The notes: generated by a model from the sequence alone, not told the origin. Shown: positions 41,301 through 52,957, numbered from the stretch's first letter. The stretch is 64,000 nucleotides of DNA from Bradysia coprophila (GCF_014529535.1 NW_023503372.1:5002988-5066987), one strand, 5' to 3'. Numbers and translations are program-made.

Positions 41301-44300
41301 AAAGAAAATTAAGGTAATTGTTGTTGGGTGGAAAGTTTAATGTTATGCTGCATATAAAATGATGTTAAATGAACATTAAGTGCTTCATTGTTGTATTATA
41401 TTGGACTGGAAGACATATTGTTAACTCAAGAAAATGTCTCAATTCGTCCCGTTTAAAATTCACCTGCATTCAAATATTTTAATTTAAATAGCAGAATGTA
41501 AATATCGTGTCATTATAACTGTGAAATGCATTTTATTGGGCTACTTGTGACTGGCATTGACTGTGGAAAATCCAATTTGCTGTGCAATTAGTCAACAGAC
41601 AGCCATGTAGCTTTGTTCTATTGGGTTCTTTATCGTCAAAGCTGACATGAGGAGTTATATACTGGGTACATTGAATAGGAAATCATGTTTCTGAAGTTGT
41701 GAAACAACGAACCGAGAGCATGGTGCACAATAAGTGCACCTACAGTCAATACCAGTCAAGTTTGTGACGCAATTCTCTTCAGCTGTTTTGCATCTGGTCT
41801 AATCACACAATCTCACTGCCTTATTCTGTTTATACGAGTTTAATAGGTTACTTCATTCAATGAAAGTGTAAAACAGGTATGGTCTATTGTCCGCCCGGAG
41901 GACATAAAAATTAGATTTTCGTACTTAAACGCACTCATTTTCATATTATTTTGACATAAAATGTGAGTGCGTTTAAGACGAATTCGCCGATCAACCATAC
42001 CTGTTCTAGACTTTCATTGACTTCATTTGTGTAAAGTATCGCATAGTGTTTGAACCAAAATCTATAACTTCAATATCAAACCTATCACCAAAGAGATTAG
42101 TAGAGATAACACTTCGCTTGTTCTGGTCGTCTTCGGAGATTCCAGATGACTCGGAGATTCTATGAGAAGTAAATTGTTCTTTTTCTAAGGACATCCGCTC
42201 AAGGGTTTTTTTCTAGCCAAAAATATCTAAAATCCACAATTTTGTATTGGGATTGGCTTTGGCCTTCATCTCCCTTACAAATATAAAAACAAACGTTTGA
42301 AGTTGATGCAGTTACAACATCCAACATTTGTTTCAAACATCACCGAGGGATTTTAGAACAGAACGTTGAGACTGGCTTATGGTTTAAATGTCAAATTTGA
42401 CGAGCACTTTCGATCATTTCGTAGACCATACCCCTCAACCCATCTGGTTTTTAAGTTGTGCTTTGTCTCACTAACAGCCTTTTACAACCAATAACAAGTT
42501 AAGTCTGAGTCATCGCCTTAACGTGACTCAGCACCGTACTTAATACCTAAAGACTCATTCGGCTTGAAGAACAAAGGCATTCGGCTTGTAAATCAAATAG
42601 AGCAAAAGCGACCTTTGAAGGGCCTACCTAAAGAGGTGCCAGTATAGGAAAAAGATGTCAGTATAGGAAAGAGATGCCAAATTGTGTGCTTAATTGATAT
42701 CTCGACTAAATATAGGCTAGATATGTGCACACAAATTCATCGTATTTCGCTAGAAAAATTCTTTGTTTATTTGTCTGACCTCCTCACTTCAAGCAAAAGT
42801 GGTACTCTAAATAGGGTACTTAAACTTGACAATGCTCCATATAAAATTTTAATTTGTAAAAAGAGTGGGGATAAAATTTCATACAAAATAGTACTCTATT
42901 TGGCAGGTGTCATTAATAGCACTTTTGCTTGAAGTGCGTTGGTCTGACGGATAATTTTGGTGAAAGCTAGCACGTATTACGTACTACGTAACCATTGAGC
43001 CATAACGTCCGTTCACTAAAGCTAATGGCTAATTCTCAACAGACACAGTATGACATATTAAAAATTTCATCTCGAAAACATTTTCCTTCACTCCGAATGT
43101 AAACACATAGTTCACTGTACTTTGTAGTTCGTTTGTAGTTGGAGTTCGAAAACTATAAAAAAATCACGACCTCAAATTCCGCTTGGGAATGATAGATATA
43201 ATTCCAACGCTTTCGATTAAATATTAAAATCGAGAAAAGGAAAACACAAAAAGAAAATGGAAAATCCTCAACAACGAAAATAAATGACAAACGATAAATA
43301 AGAATTGTCTCTCTCTACAGTTTCGTACATTATTACATTCTCACAACACTCGTTTTTTATTCCATTTTGAAAGGAGTTAACGGTTAAAGGACTGGAAGAT
43401 GAAATAAATAAAATGACATGCAATCACCAAAAGGAAATAACGGAACTTAAACGGCAACATCAACAAGATATATTAGATGCGGTGGAGAAGACCAGACAGA
43501 AACATGAAATAATGGAAATGGGAATACGGGACACATATGCTCAAGATAGGGAGGCTGCGATCGAAAAGGAGAGAAGCGCTATACGGGAAAGGTAATTCGA
43601 TCCGCTTTATCCCTTTTTTAGAGTATTTTTACGTTTAGTTTAGTGGAATGTTTCCAATATTAAATAAACAAAAATAAAATCGAAAACTTTAACAAGGTTT
43701 GAAAGACAAATGGCATTCGAGCAGAGGACATTTCATGAAGAAAAAACGAAAATGATGGCAGAGTTTGTGCATGAAAAGGACCGTATTTACACGGAGTTTA
43801 AAGAGAAGGAACAAGATTTCGAACGTCGTCGTGATGAATACGTTTTTGATAAGAATCAAGAAATTCATTTTTTGAAGAAAGAACTTCGGGAGAAAATCTC
43901 ATTAAATGAGAAAAAACATCAGGTACTTTTAGCGACAACATCATTTTTATCTCAATTTCTTTTTGGAAAAGTGACTGTTTTGATGGTATATAAGTGATGA
44001 TGCATTTTAAACCGGGAAAACAGATGTAAATCATCCATAGGGGCAAATGGCAGGGCTTTTTATTTGAAACATTTATTCTGAAATTCTTTATCAATTCTTA
44101 AAAATTCTGAAAAAGAATCCTAAAAAATCCTAAATTTAAGAATTTTTAAGGATTAATTCCACAAAATTCTTAAATTTTAAATTTTTTGGAATATAAATCC
44201 CAAACAATTCTTATTTTTTTTTTAAATTCTTAAAAAAGTTTCGAACAAAGTCCTGGGCTATGGACAGTCTCGCCATATATGAAAATCCTGTGGAATCATG

Positions 44301-47300
44301 CAAATCCTAGAAAAATGTAGAAACTTTTTCCTTTCAGTCCGACCTTGCATCGGTTCGTGAACAATTTGAATCCGATTTTCTGATCTGGCGTCGAGAGCAC
44401 GAAGCCGCTTTCAAGATTCGCGAAGTGGAGAAAGAAAATACCGTGCGAAATCAATGCCGAATCGAGCGAGACAAACAGATCGACGACATTATTGCCAAAG
44501 TGGATTCAGAAGCACTTAAAAATCAAAACGAATTTGAATCGAAAATATTGTTAGTCACTTGATAGATGAGTTAAATTTGATCGAAACAAATTTGTTGGGT
44601 AATGTGTTCCTTTCAGACGCTTAAAAGAAAAGTACGAGAATGACCTGCAAAATTTGGAACAAACTGAACGATTGACGCGGGAGAAGTACAACGAAACAAG
44701 GACTAGATTAGCTGAATGTGAGGCTAATAAACAGAACATGCAGTCAACAGTGAAGCAACTTGAGTTGCAACTTTCACATGCTCAAAAGGTAATTAATTAA
44801 TTTTCTGTGTCTTATTATATTGATCGACCTATTGAGTCATTGCCCGGATTGCTAGCTCATTCGAAGCGTTTTCAATTCGTAAATCCTCTGATCTAAATAA
44901 TCTCTTGTTTCGAATCGTCAAAAACATTGACAAATGTGAGGCAGCGTCGTCCTAGGTATAGGACTACGGTACAAGAAAATACGGACGTCATTTATGAAAA
45001 CTCCCTAACTGGCGATGGTCAGTCCTTGGAAATTTGACCTAAACTTTTCTTTAAACCGTAATTAAACCGTAATTTTGTACGATTTGTTACGTCGGTAGGT
45101 CACACACGATAGTCAGTTCGTTGTCCTGAGAACTTAAAGACGATTGCAATGAAGCTGCCAGTCAGTTTAATTGAAGAAATTTAGTTTCCAAAATAACTCG
45201 AAGCTTTTACTATGTCTGTGACAATATGACGAAAAAGAATTGGGGGATTGTTCATAAAGAACATCTGCTGTTTTATGGTTCTATGGTTACCATGGTTTCA
45301 TCTATAATCGGCAAATTTTCAGGCGTCATCCTGATGCCAGGCGTATTTTATGAACCACCCCCTCTTAATGCCGTACGTCATTTATGAATCGCCCCCCAAT
45401 TTTAGTAATTTTCATTTTCGTAAATCGAAATCTTCTCATACTCGTCTCATGACTGTACTTCAGCTTTGACTTGACTTGACTTGACTTGAGTAACCAAAAC
45501 GTGCTCCTGTGAGCGATCCCATGAGAACATTGGACGTGAGGATTTTGGTTTGATTGTGAGTCAGACCCTAATCCCCCCTTTTCGTTCTCCTTGATTACAT
45601 TCAAAGCACACAGTAAAACGTCTTCACTCTCCCTGTCTAACTCCCACCTTTCGACCCTTACGTGTGTTCTGAATGGTATCAGTGTAGGGCACACCATTCT
45701 GGTCTACTATTTTCTTATATACCACAGAGTAATTTCTGTGGTAACTAACTCAACCACCGTCGCACGATCTATGTGGTTGGACTAACTACTAAATTTGTGA
45801 ATGTGCAAAGTTACAATACAATGTGGAATAATATAATGCCACAAGGAGAAAAACAATTACCTGATAACAAGCCGTTTACATTTTACCTGATACCACACTA
45901 CTTACAGGCTTTTCTTCATTTTCCGCACATTTCATTCATGCTTGCCAGCACTTTCAAGCTCAAGTGATTTGGCCAGATACGGATCTACATGCACGAAATT
46001 AGCGTAGACCCGTAATTACCATTGTTATAACAATTGTCGGCAGTGGGGAGATGAACCAACCGCCTGAGCTTTTTCAGTACTCTGCAATATTTCAACATAT
46101 TTGACTTCTATCATCCTCCTACTTGCAATCTTTTCCTAGATTATTCGCGAAACTTCATCCTTCAATTGTACACTCTCTTCTTCGAACCGGGAATAAACGT
46201 AGGATGGGTGTGATAGTTTTTGCAGTCTCTCGTATGCAAGGTTCTTTGGCGTGAGTTTCAAAATCACATTCATTCATGGCAGTGACTTCGTCATTTATCG
46301 TGTGTACTGTGTACGTTTCAATTCAGCTATTTGCATCCTCAGTGCGGAAACATCCATTGGCTCATCAATATGTTACATATAAAATAGAGAAAGAGGGAAA
46401 TATAGTGAGAGAGAAAATTGAGAAATTCAACCGCTAATCTGGTTTCTCAGGTTCTTTGGTCAGATATCCCGGAATTCGGTCCAAATGCAGATTCATGGTA
46501 ACTGTCCCGCAATAAGGTGACAATTCTTTTATTACTGTTCATAAAGCACTCCTTTGCGAGTTATACCGGTTGTCTTATAAAACCATTCAGAATGAAAGAA
46601 TTCAACCAAAGTTATGAAAGGTAACTCAAAGGAGTTTTTCGGTCCCAGAGAATTTCTCCTCTCACGAAATGTAACTCGAAGGCGTTCCCGTTCGGCCCTA
46701 GCGCTCTTCTTCCCTCACTAAAGGCTACACAAAACAAAGGCGTCTCGCTCGACACCAGGGAATTCCTCCTTTTACAAAGCGTAACGCAGCGACATCAGTC
46801 ATAGAGAGAAGACACATAAGGTCATAAAACCATTGAACCTGTGTACACACCCGTTGATGTGCAGACGGGCACACTCGTCGCATTACCTCTGTTTAACCAG
46901 CTTTATACCTCTACTTTCATTCATTTTGTCGATTTTGCGGGCACTGTCCTCCTAAGATTGTCGATGGATTTTAAATTCGGAACTCGCATCAGGACACTTG
47001 TTTGAAAATTCCTAATGTAGGACATTGCTAAGCCATGCTAGAGTCTGGAACATTGTTGAGCCATAAGATTATAAACAGTCTGATGCCATGGAATATTCTG
47101 TCGTCAAACAGATTGGTAAATCCAAGCTCTCTAGTATAAATTACACCTCCATTTCACAAACAATCAACGCGCGTATCCGTATAACATACTTTCGAAACGT
47201 TTAAACTCGTTTATTAAAGGAAATTCAATTATTCGTAAAAAATTTAAAATTATTTTCACGGAGCAAAAAATTTTGCGACCATTCGCATTCCACTGTACTT

Positions 47301-47636
47301 CAGCATCGACGAAATTGGAGCGTATGTTTAAATTGCAAAATGTTTTTTTTTCTTCTTCTCTGCACTCCTCCATACATCCAGATGTGTGACGAGTTTCTTC
47401 ACGAAAAGGAAAATATGAAAGAAAATGCACGCAAGGAAATTGAATTAGAAGTAAGCAACTTGAAAAAGGAACGTGATAACGAAATTGAACGAATTTATGC
47501 TCGAGTACAACAGGCTATTGAGAAAAAAGATGCAACTTCCGATATGGTGCAAAAGGAAAATGGCGCATTAAAGGAACGTTGCATCAAATTGGAAGCAATT
47601 ATACGCCAACAACGTAAGGATTATTGTACGAAATAG
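32335..47636 (+). CDS. Cep131: CEP131 (AZI1; fly dilatory) orthologue, 1,138 aa, 13 exons
   Basis: Exons: 32335-32367, 32500-32721, 33268-33482, 33555-34771, 38959-39043, 39110-39250, 39347-39584, 41131-41313, 43374-43591, 43697-43922, 44338-44549, 44617-44788, 47382-47636. All junctions are GT..AG and phases agree throughout. Family landmarks in order: HRPGSA near the N terminus, INNTYRSNSLPK, EILSYLDNVD, then a coiled coil from about residue 640 to the end including RHQGFIEQLLKDK, WVRENTKKIKELTVKGLEDE and RLKEKYENDL. CEP131 is a centriolar-satellite/transition-zone protein needed for ciliogenesis; in flies dilatory acts in sensory cilia and sperm flagella. Length is close to the human protein. 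The IQ motif of vertebrate CEP131 is not seen; it may be lost or lie in an unrecognised exon in the 4.2-kb intron 34772-38958. The middle (exon 4) is Ser/Asn/Lys-rich and low in complexity. Confidence 0.93.
33016..33187. mobile_element. Short inverted-repeat element, copy 3 (intron 2 of Cep131)
   Basis: Left CAGGCACTGCTACCAGCATT and right GCTAGTAGCAGTGCTGTGC are inverted copies related to the elements at 4303 and 4887; ATATTTGTAGACTGATGGGA inside matches copy 2. Confidence 0.55.
34912..35066 (-). repeat. Dispersed CATCTGTTATCGA-family repeat, minus strand
   Basis: The minus strand reads CATCTGTTATCAACAAGAAC, GTGGAAAATAAGGG, CATGTGACTAATTG and then AGGTAGTAGATTTTG and GAAGTAACAGATTC. It lies in the large Cep131 intron. 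Confidence 0.55.
35152..35215 (+). repeat. Dispersed CATCTGTTATCGA-family repeat, short copy
   Basis: TATGTTATCGACAACTTCAG, CAAAAATAAGCGGTAAACTC and ATTGAAGTAATAGATTT. It lies next to the minus-strand copy at 34912-35066, in opposite orientation. Confidence 0.5.
35587..35640 (+). repeat. TATC microsatellite
   Basis: Interrupted run of about 12 TATC/TATC-like tetramers, flanked by the direct repeat GAGTCTGTCTGTCCGCA/C at 35532 and 35730. Confidence 0.85.
35780..36120 (+). repeat. Palindromic minisatellite, 50-bp unit, seven copies
   Basis: Units start at about 35780, 35830, 35880, 35929, 35979, 36028 and 36078. Each begins with an imperfect palindrome GAGGCCGTTTTT-C-AAAAACGGCCTC (12-bp arms), followed by about 25 bases such as CCAGGGATCAGCCGCT. 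The array lies in the large Cep131 intron. The spacer portions are also similar between units, so whole 50-bp units were duplicated. Confidence 0.85.
36401..36749. mobile_element. Foldback element with 61-bp arms (Cep131 intron)
   Basis: 36401-36461 (CCACTTACAGTGGAGGTGTG ...) is inverted at 36689-36749 (... GTCACACCTTCACTGTAAGTGG). Arms match at about nine in ten positions and include GTGTGACGCAA and TTACAAAAGAA. The centre is about 230 bp and non-coding. Confidence 0.65.
37015..37450 (+). repeat. Satellite-like tandem repeat, about 250-bp period with sub-repeats
   Basis: ACGCTCATAGCTCCCAAATA starts recur at about 37019, 37172, 37271 and 37422. They are followed by CGACTTTTT, GAAACACGTGTCGACT, CTATAAATTTGTCTTTTAAA and TATTTTCCGAGTTAT. 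A long and a short sub-unit alternate. Confidence 0.75.
37729..37902 (+). repeat. Two direct repeats of about 86 bp
   Basis: CCTCAGTCCTGCGGAAA at 37729 and 37815, each followed by TTTTTTGTCAAATTTTT, ACGGACTTGCGTCACGG and the short hairpin GGCCCTTCACTAACGTAGGGCC. The copies differ at only a few positions. Confidence 0.85.
41861..42016. mobile_element. Hairpin element with nested inverted repeats (Cep131 intron)
   Basis: Outer ends TGAAAGT..AACAGGTATGGT and ACCATACCTGTT..ACTTTCA are inverted. An inner pair CTTAAACGCACTCA / TGAGTGCGTTTAAG is perfect. No coding capacity. Confidence 0.6.
45242..45362. mobile_element. Short TIR element, GGGGG..TTCATAAA ends (Cep131 intron)
   Basis: Left GGGGGATTGTTCATAAA, right TTTTATGAACCACCCCC. 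The same terminal pattern bounds 55539-55717 and occurs as a solo end at about 45373-45404 (GTCATTTATGAATCGCCCCC). Confidence 0.5.
45466..45490 (+). repeat. CTTGA pentanucleotide microsatellite
   Basis: About five tandem TTGAC/CTTGA units within the last Cep131 intron. Confidence 0.8.
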
Positions 47637-48719
47637 GAAAGAAAAATTTCGAATACAAACTTGTGTAATGTGTGTGTAATGCTGTATAATGTCGATACGA
47701 ACATTTCTTGTACAATAAAAATCGTATGCACAAAAGATCGAATTTTGAATGTGCCAAAGTGCATATACAATGTGTCAATGTCCCTGCGAGAGTCGTTCAC
47801 AGCCAATAAAGTAATCTAATCAAACAACAAAATCTTTTGCGTCCCGAAACAGTTCCTTTTCAATTTTCAAATGTTTTCGTTAACCCATTCTGTGAATACA
47901 CATGACTCGTTTGACGGTAATATGTTGCTGTTTGAAGTGGGAACGACACAACATAAATACACATTGGTAGCCAATCTCTGAAATAATTTTTTTTTTCTGT
48001 TGCTCCAGAAAGATTTTATCTAAAATTAAAATCTATTTTAACCGGTCAAGTTGAAAAACATTCTCCATAATAAAAAAAACACACAAAAAACATCACCCAA
48101 AAAGTCCCGTAACTGATTTTCTATTAAGGACATCGCATAAAGAAAATTTTCAGTTTTCCATTATCTATCTCATACACATTGATATATACATACCATCACC
48201 AGATGTATATGCGCTTGAAAAGGTAAATTTTTCTTTATTTAATAATGTCCTGACTCGATCCTTCTATGTATATACATAGAGCACACGGAGGCATGTTCCT
48301 ACGTACACGTATAAGATTGGGATGATTATTATCGTTTATACTTTGTCGTCTATACACTTTCCATAAACCATTCTTTAAATTTTTATTAACTGACTGCGAA
48401 AATGGTATTTGTTATAATAAAAATGAATGAACTTTTTTGTTGTCGTTGGTGCGTGATGGGAATTTGATTTTTCTGTTTCATCGATGTTGTATCGAAACGA
48501 TTTTATAGACTGACTGTTGCTCAATTGATTGAAAACCGATTCTTATTTTCTGATGTGGTTAAGCTTGTGAAAAATGTCAAATGTATCTTGTTAATTTAAT
48601 GGACATTTTTGTGATAAAAAGGTGCAAATGTTGTGGCACAGTATCACCATAAATAGTGACTAAACGACAGTCATTTTAAATCCGATTTAATGATCTCAAC
48701 CTGTCATATACGGCTATAT

Positions 48720-48917
48720 TCATCTGTTATTGATAACAACCACAAAAATAGTGACACGCTCTAGGTAATATTGTCTTTTATATAGTAAAATGAATGTTTA
48801 AAAAAATTGAAGTACAAGATTTGCAATCAACAGATTAAAGATACTTTGATCGATGGAAGTAACAGACCTAATAATAATCCTGATCATATGCTTGCCGTCT
48901 GTAACAGGTTAAGACGG
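48720..48917 (+). repeat. Dispersed CATCTGTTATCGA-family repeat, full-length reference copy
   Basis: Runs CATCTGTTATTGATAACAAC, CACAAAAATAGTGACACGCT, ATTGAAGTACAAGATTTGCA, TTTGATCGATGGAAGTAACA, and ends GCTTGCCGTCTGTAACAGGT TAAG. The block order is the same as at 21858. Confidence 0.6.
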
Positions 48918-49177
48918 CCTCTATTTCATTATACACGTTGACTCTCAGTTTTATTTGTATAGACTAGAAGAGAGTGCAGAAATCGACAACTTTTTTGGCT
49001 GATGCTATTCGCACGCGCGTGCGAATAGCCATTCCTATTGTAATTGACTATTCGCACGCGCGTGCGAATAGCCATTTCACACTGTAGAAGACTATTCGAA
49101 CGCGCGTGCAAATAGCCATTTCACATTGGATTTCACTATTCGCACGCGCGTGCGAATAGCTAAGCCTATGAGTATTG

Positions 49178-49288
49178 GCTATTCGCACGCGAAATCGAGC
49201 GCCCATGTAAAATACGAATATGATTTTCACGCCGCGCGAAAATCATATTCGTATTTTACATGGGCGCTCGATTTCGCGTGCGAATAGC
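49178..49288. repeat. Perfect 50-bp inverted repeat (hairpin) with 11-base loop
   Basis: 49178-49227 is exactly reverse-complementary to 49239-49288, with loop CACGCCGCGCG. It starts and ends with half of the foldback palindrome (GCTATTCGCACGCG) and contains GAGCGCCCATGTAAAATACG. It forms the inner end of the left arm. Exact identity of the arms implies recent origin or gene conversion. Confidence 0.85.
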
Positions 49289-49503
49289 GTATACTCGTAA
49301 GACTCCTAGCTCAACAAACGGCAATGTAAGAGTGTCTTAATTTATACACAAACAAGTGTCGAAATAGTAATTTATGCAAAAGGTTTCGAAATGAGGTTAC
49401 ATACAAGGTTGTTTGCAACCACCAGCGAAAAGTGAACTTTTGAAATGGAAAACACAGAACTACGTTCCACATACATTTAACCCTATGTACGGAAAATTAC
49501 GTG

Positions 49504-49570
49504 ATGGTTAGAGATGTTGCTTCATGAGCAATTGGTTTTATTGTCATGGGTTCAAAATTTGGACAGAACA
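49504..49570 (+). repeat. tRNA-derived SINE-like head, second copy
   Basis: GATGGTTAGAGATGTTGCTT followed by TCATGGGTTCAAAATTTGG aligns with the A box/B box unit at 28.8 kb (GGTCGTTGCTTGG ... TGGATGTTCAAATCCTGG). It lies inside the foldback element's centre. Confidence 0.35.
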
Positions 49571-50020
49571 GAATTATTATTTACGATTAATGGCTCAAAA
49601 GGAGTGATAAAAAGTGAGCTGGAGTGATCAAAATTAAACCTGAGCAATAAAAAGATTCTTCAGTCACCACCCAAAACAATCTTGAATTTCGCAGCGCTCG
49701 TCCAGATAATCATATATTGATCATGCAAAGCCAGTGCACTAAATAGAACTTTGTCCGACTTTGATTAAAAATTTCGGAAGAAAATTTTTTTTATGTTCAA
49801 TATTGAAGTTTAAGACATTTTGATATTGTCAGCATTAAAATATTCCAATAAAAACTCAAAGGTTCCAAAAAAATAATCTTTTTGTTCCAATATCGAACAC
49901 CATATTTTCCAACATATAATACAGCTGTTCTATTGTAAATTCAAATGTTCCAAAACATTTTTCGCTTTATTCTACAAAAAAATGGTGTGTTCCAAAGTAG
50001 AACAATGAATGTGCCAATAT

Positions 50021-50214
50021 TTTTTTTTTCTTTTTTTCAAAAACACCTTTATTGGTATGAATAGTACAATCTTAACTATTTGTTAATTTATTACTAGGGT
50101 TGAGTTGTACTATCTTCCTTTTACTTGCGTAATTAGAAGAAAGTAAGACTTGTGTGGGTTTTACGACCCAATGGTCGAGTCCCTATGCGGTGTGCTGTGA
50201 AAACAGCACACCGC
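50021..50214 (-). mobile_element. Retroposed non-LTR element tail, 12-bp target duplication
   Basis: Flanked by ATGTGCCAATAT at 50009-50020 and 50215-50226. On the minus strand it begins with a 14-bp perfect hairpin (GCGGTGTGCTGT, loop TTTC) and GGGACTCGACCATTGGGTCG, and ends ACCAATAAAGGTG followed by an A-rich tail. This is the structure of a 5'-truncated LINE (or SINE) insertion. It lies within the foldback element, so it is the younger insertion. Confidence 0.8.
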
Positions 50215-52546
50215 ATGTGCCAATATGAAAAACATTACAATGCCATCTTGCGCTAATTTTCGTAGGAGGCTAAATTAGTTAGTATCATCAAACTCGTTTA
50301 CATTAAGTCGTTAAAAGGAAAAATTCCCTAGGATGTTCGAATTTTTATTGTGACCCTTTCGAAATTTTTCTTTGGATATTTCGAGGTAATTCTGATCTCA
50401 AAATATTTTTAAACGTATTTTGAATGAATATACGCAAAAAAACATGTTAAATTGAAGTTTTCAGCCAATAAATAACGCTATAACGACAAAATGGAATCGA
50501 TTTGAGTTGAGGTAAAATGTGGATGCGTGCGAATAGTCAAATCCAATGTAAAATGGCTATTCGCACGCGCGTGCGAATAGTCAGGTTCAATGTGCGATGG
50601 CTATTCGCACGCGCGTGCGAATAGTCTACTACAGCCTGGAATGGCTATTCGCACGCGTGTGCGAATAGTCAAATCCAAAGTGTAATGGCTATTCGCACGC
50701 GCGTGTAAAATATATGGGAGAAATGACAAAAGTTCACGAAATTACCATACTTACGAACGTTACGAACAATAATGGTTTACCCCTACTATATAAGTTCTGA
50801 ATGATGTTTACTGCAAAAAATATGATTGTCGAGTCTATAAACTATGTGTACGTGGTTTGTTGAACATATAATAAAATTTTCTCAATCTCCCAACATGTTA
50901 TTGAAATTGTAAACTTTAATTGCCTAAGATAGCTTACAAATTAATATTCCTCAAATATACATTTCGTATTCGCAAAACATATCTGCTTTGGAAATCATAC
51001 AAACATTTTCTTGCATTTAACCGAATGCATACCAATTAGACGTATAAATGGTTTCCAATCCAATTAAATTTCGATCTTAGAAAATACAACCAACTCAGCC
51101 GTTAAATTAGTCCGATATTTTCTTTATGTTGCATTTGCAGGCTTAACTGCATTTGTTTATGATTTTTTATCATTGTAACGACATGAAATCTGCTAATTAC
51201 ACATAGTGCAATACACCCACACTGTAATCAGTTGAGTTATTCAGTCACTCGTCATTTCAAAAAGCAAAGCATTAAAATAATGACTTCTCATCAAAGGATT
51301 GTTTGTTGAGTTACAGCCCCTTATTACGAGAGAGCGAAATTAAAATCAAACAATTTTCTGAACGAAGACAATGTGGAATGAATATAATGATATGGAACAG
51401 CTTGAACGAACATAAAATGACAAAAAAAAATTGAAGTAGTAGATTACGCAACGGCTGTGGTAACAATTTTTAAAGTTTTCCCGCTGCTGAAAGCTTGCAC
51501 AGCCCAAAGTAATTAGACAAACAGGTTATAGACTTCATATCTCAAGCTAGAAGTTTAGTCTACTTGAAAGTGGAAGTACTACGTCAAAATTTCGTTCAAC
51601 CCAATTGAATAGTCGGTTACATCAACTGAACATAATATTTTCCAGTATACGTGTAACCTATTCATTATGATGATCGTTCCACAGCGAAAGGATAACAACC
51701 GAAATGATGCAACTGGAATATTTAGTATATTATATGAGCATTGTTTTGCTCCTTTCCGCATGGTCGACATAAAACAAAATTAATATTGAGAAGACGGTCT
51801 GATAGAAGCACTTTATGCAGTAGATGTAACGTAGGAAAACACGGTAATGATAGTCAATATTTAACAATATTCAATGAGGTAAAAGTGCATAGAGATATGT
51901 AAGTATTTTGGAAGTCGTTTATACTCGGAAATGTATTTTCCTGATTTTAAAACCTTTATTCAAATGCGTGAGGTAAAGTTAATTTTACTACACGGATCCA
52001 ATACTTTACCTCAAGTTTTTGAGTAAAATACTTTACTTGGCAATGGGGTACTGAAGCCCTGGGATACTTTTACTCGCTGTATACGAAATATGTACTATTC
52101 TTGACTCTTGAGGAAGAACAGAACTTTTAAACATTTTGGTAACATTCGACGGACGGCGCGGCAGTCCTATCACCAGTATTGTCAAATATAGTGGAAATTT
52201 TCGCGAAATTTTATGATTTATCTCGAGTTTTCACACGAAGGAGGCACCGAAAAGCGATGGGTTTGAAAAATAGATAATTGTTTACCAAGGGGACAAAATA
52301 GTAAATTCTAACAAGAGAGACGTTTCCTAAGTTCAAATCGTTTGAGACGAAAAAGCCAAACTCTGTTAACCTTTTGTGGTAGTTTACCACAAACCCACCA
52401 GGTAACGTTAGTAACGAATTCAAATTTCATTTCAATTATTATTCGCTAGACTTGTTTGTGTGGTATATAGAGTTCTTAGATGAATTGAATCTGTACCATT
52501 ACCGCCATGGCCTGATGAGAAATGGTATTTTTGAACTGAATATTAA

Positions 52547-52953
52547 GGGCGCTCACCCCTTGGCAATTTTCTAGCCTACATTTGTGCACAAAAATATTCG
52601 TTTTTTGATGATTTCTATGAACCAAAATATTTTTTTGAAAAAGTAAAACCATTAAAGCATGCAAAAATGTGTTACTTTTAAGGGAAAAATTGGTTTGTGG
52701 TCGATAACTTAACTTGGAGAAACATATAAATTTACACATTTGCAAAGGTTTCCCCATGTTGAATAAGTTGTCATCCACAAACCAATTTTTCATTTAAAAG
52801 TAACTCATTTTTGCATGATTTTATGGTTTCACTTTAAAAAAAAAAAGATTTTTGGTTCAGAGAAATCATCGAAAAACGAATATTTTTGCGCACAAATAGT
52901 AGTTAACACTAGCCTCAAATGTAGGCTAGAAAATTACCATGTGGTGAGCGCTC
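52547..52953. mobile_element. TTAA-flanked hairpin element 1, 407 bp
   Basis: Flanked by TTAA (52543-52546 and 52954-52957). Ends GGGCGCTCACC and GGTGAGCGCTC are inverted. The arms (about 52547-52700 and 52776-52953) share TTTCTAGCCTACATTTG, AAAAATATTCGTTTTTTGAT and AAAAATTGGTTTGTGG in opposite orientation. TTAA duplication is characteristic of piggyBac-type transposition. No transposase. Confidence 0.7.
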
Positions 52954-52957
52954 TTAA

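Larger units (their letters stand above)
49005..50706. mobile_element. Foldback element with arms made of 24-bp perfect palindromes
   Basis: The left arm holds palindromes at 49005-49028, 49048-49071, 49092-49115 and 49136-49159 and half of one at 49179. The right arm has a half at 50525 and copies at 50557-50580, 50601-50624, 50645-50668 and 50689-50706. Each is CTATTCGCACGC joined to its own reverse complement, at a regular 43-44 bp period. The 20-base spacers in the right arm are reverse complements of those in the left (CCATTTCACATTGGATTT against AAATCCAATGTAAAATGG), so the arms are true inverted repeats. About 1.2 kb of non-coding centre, itself carrying a retroposed insert. Resembles Foldback-type elements in design. 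Confidence 0.75.

Noticed and set aside
49005-50706. CRISPR array (24-bp repeats with 20-bp spacers)
   Set aside because: The genome is eukaryotic, the spacers resemble one another, and the two clusters are inverted copies, which fits a transposon and not CRISPR.
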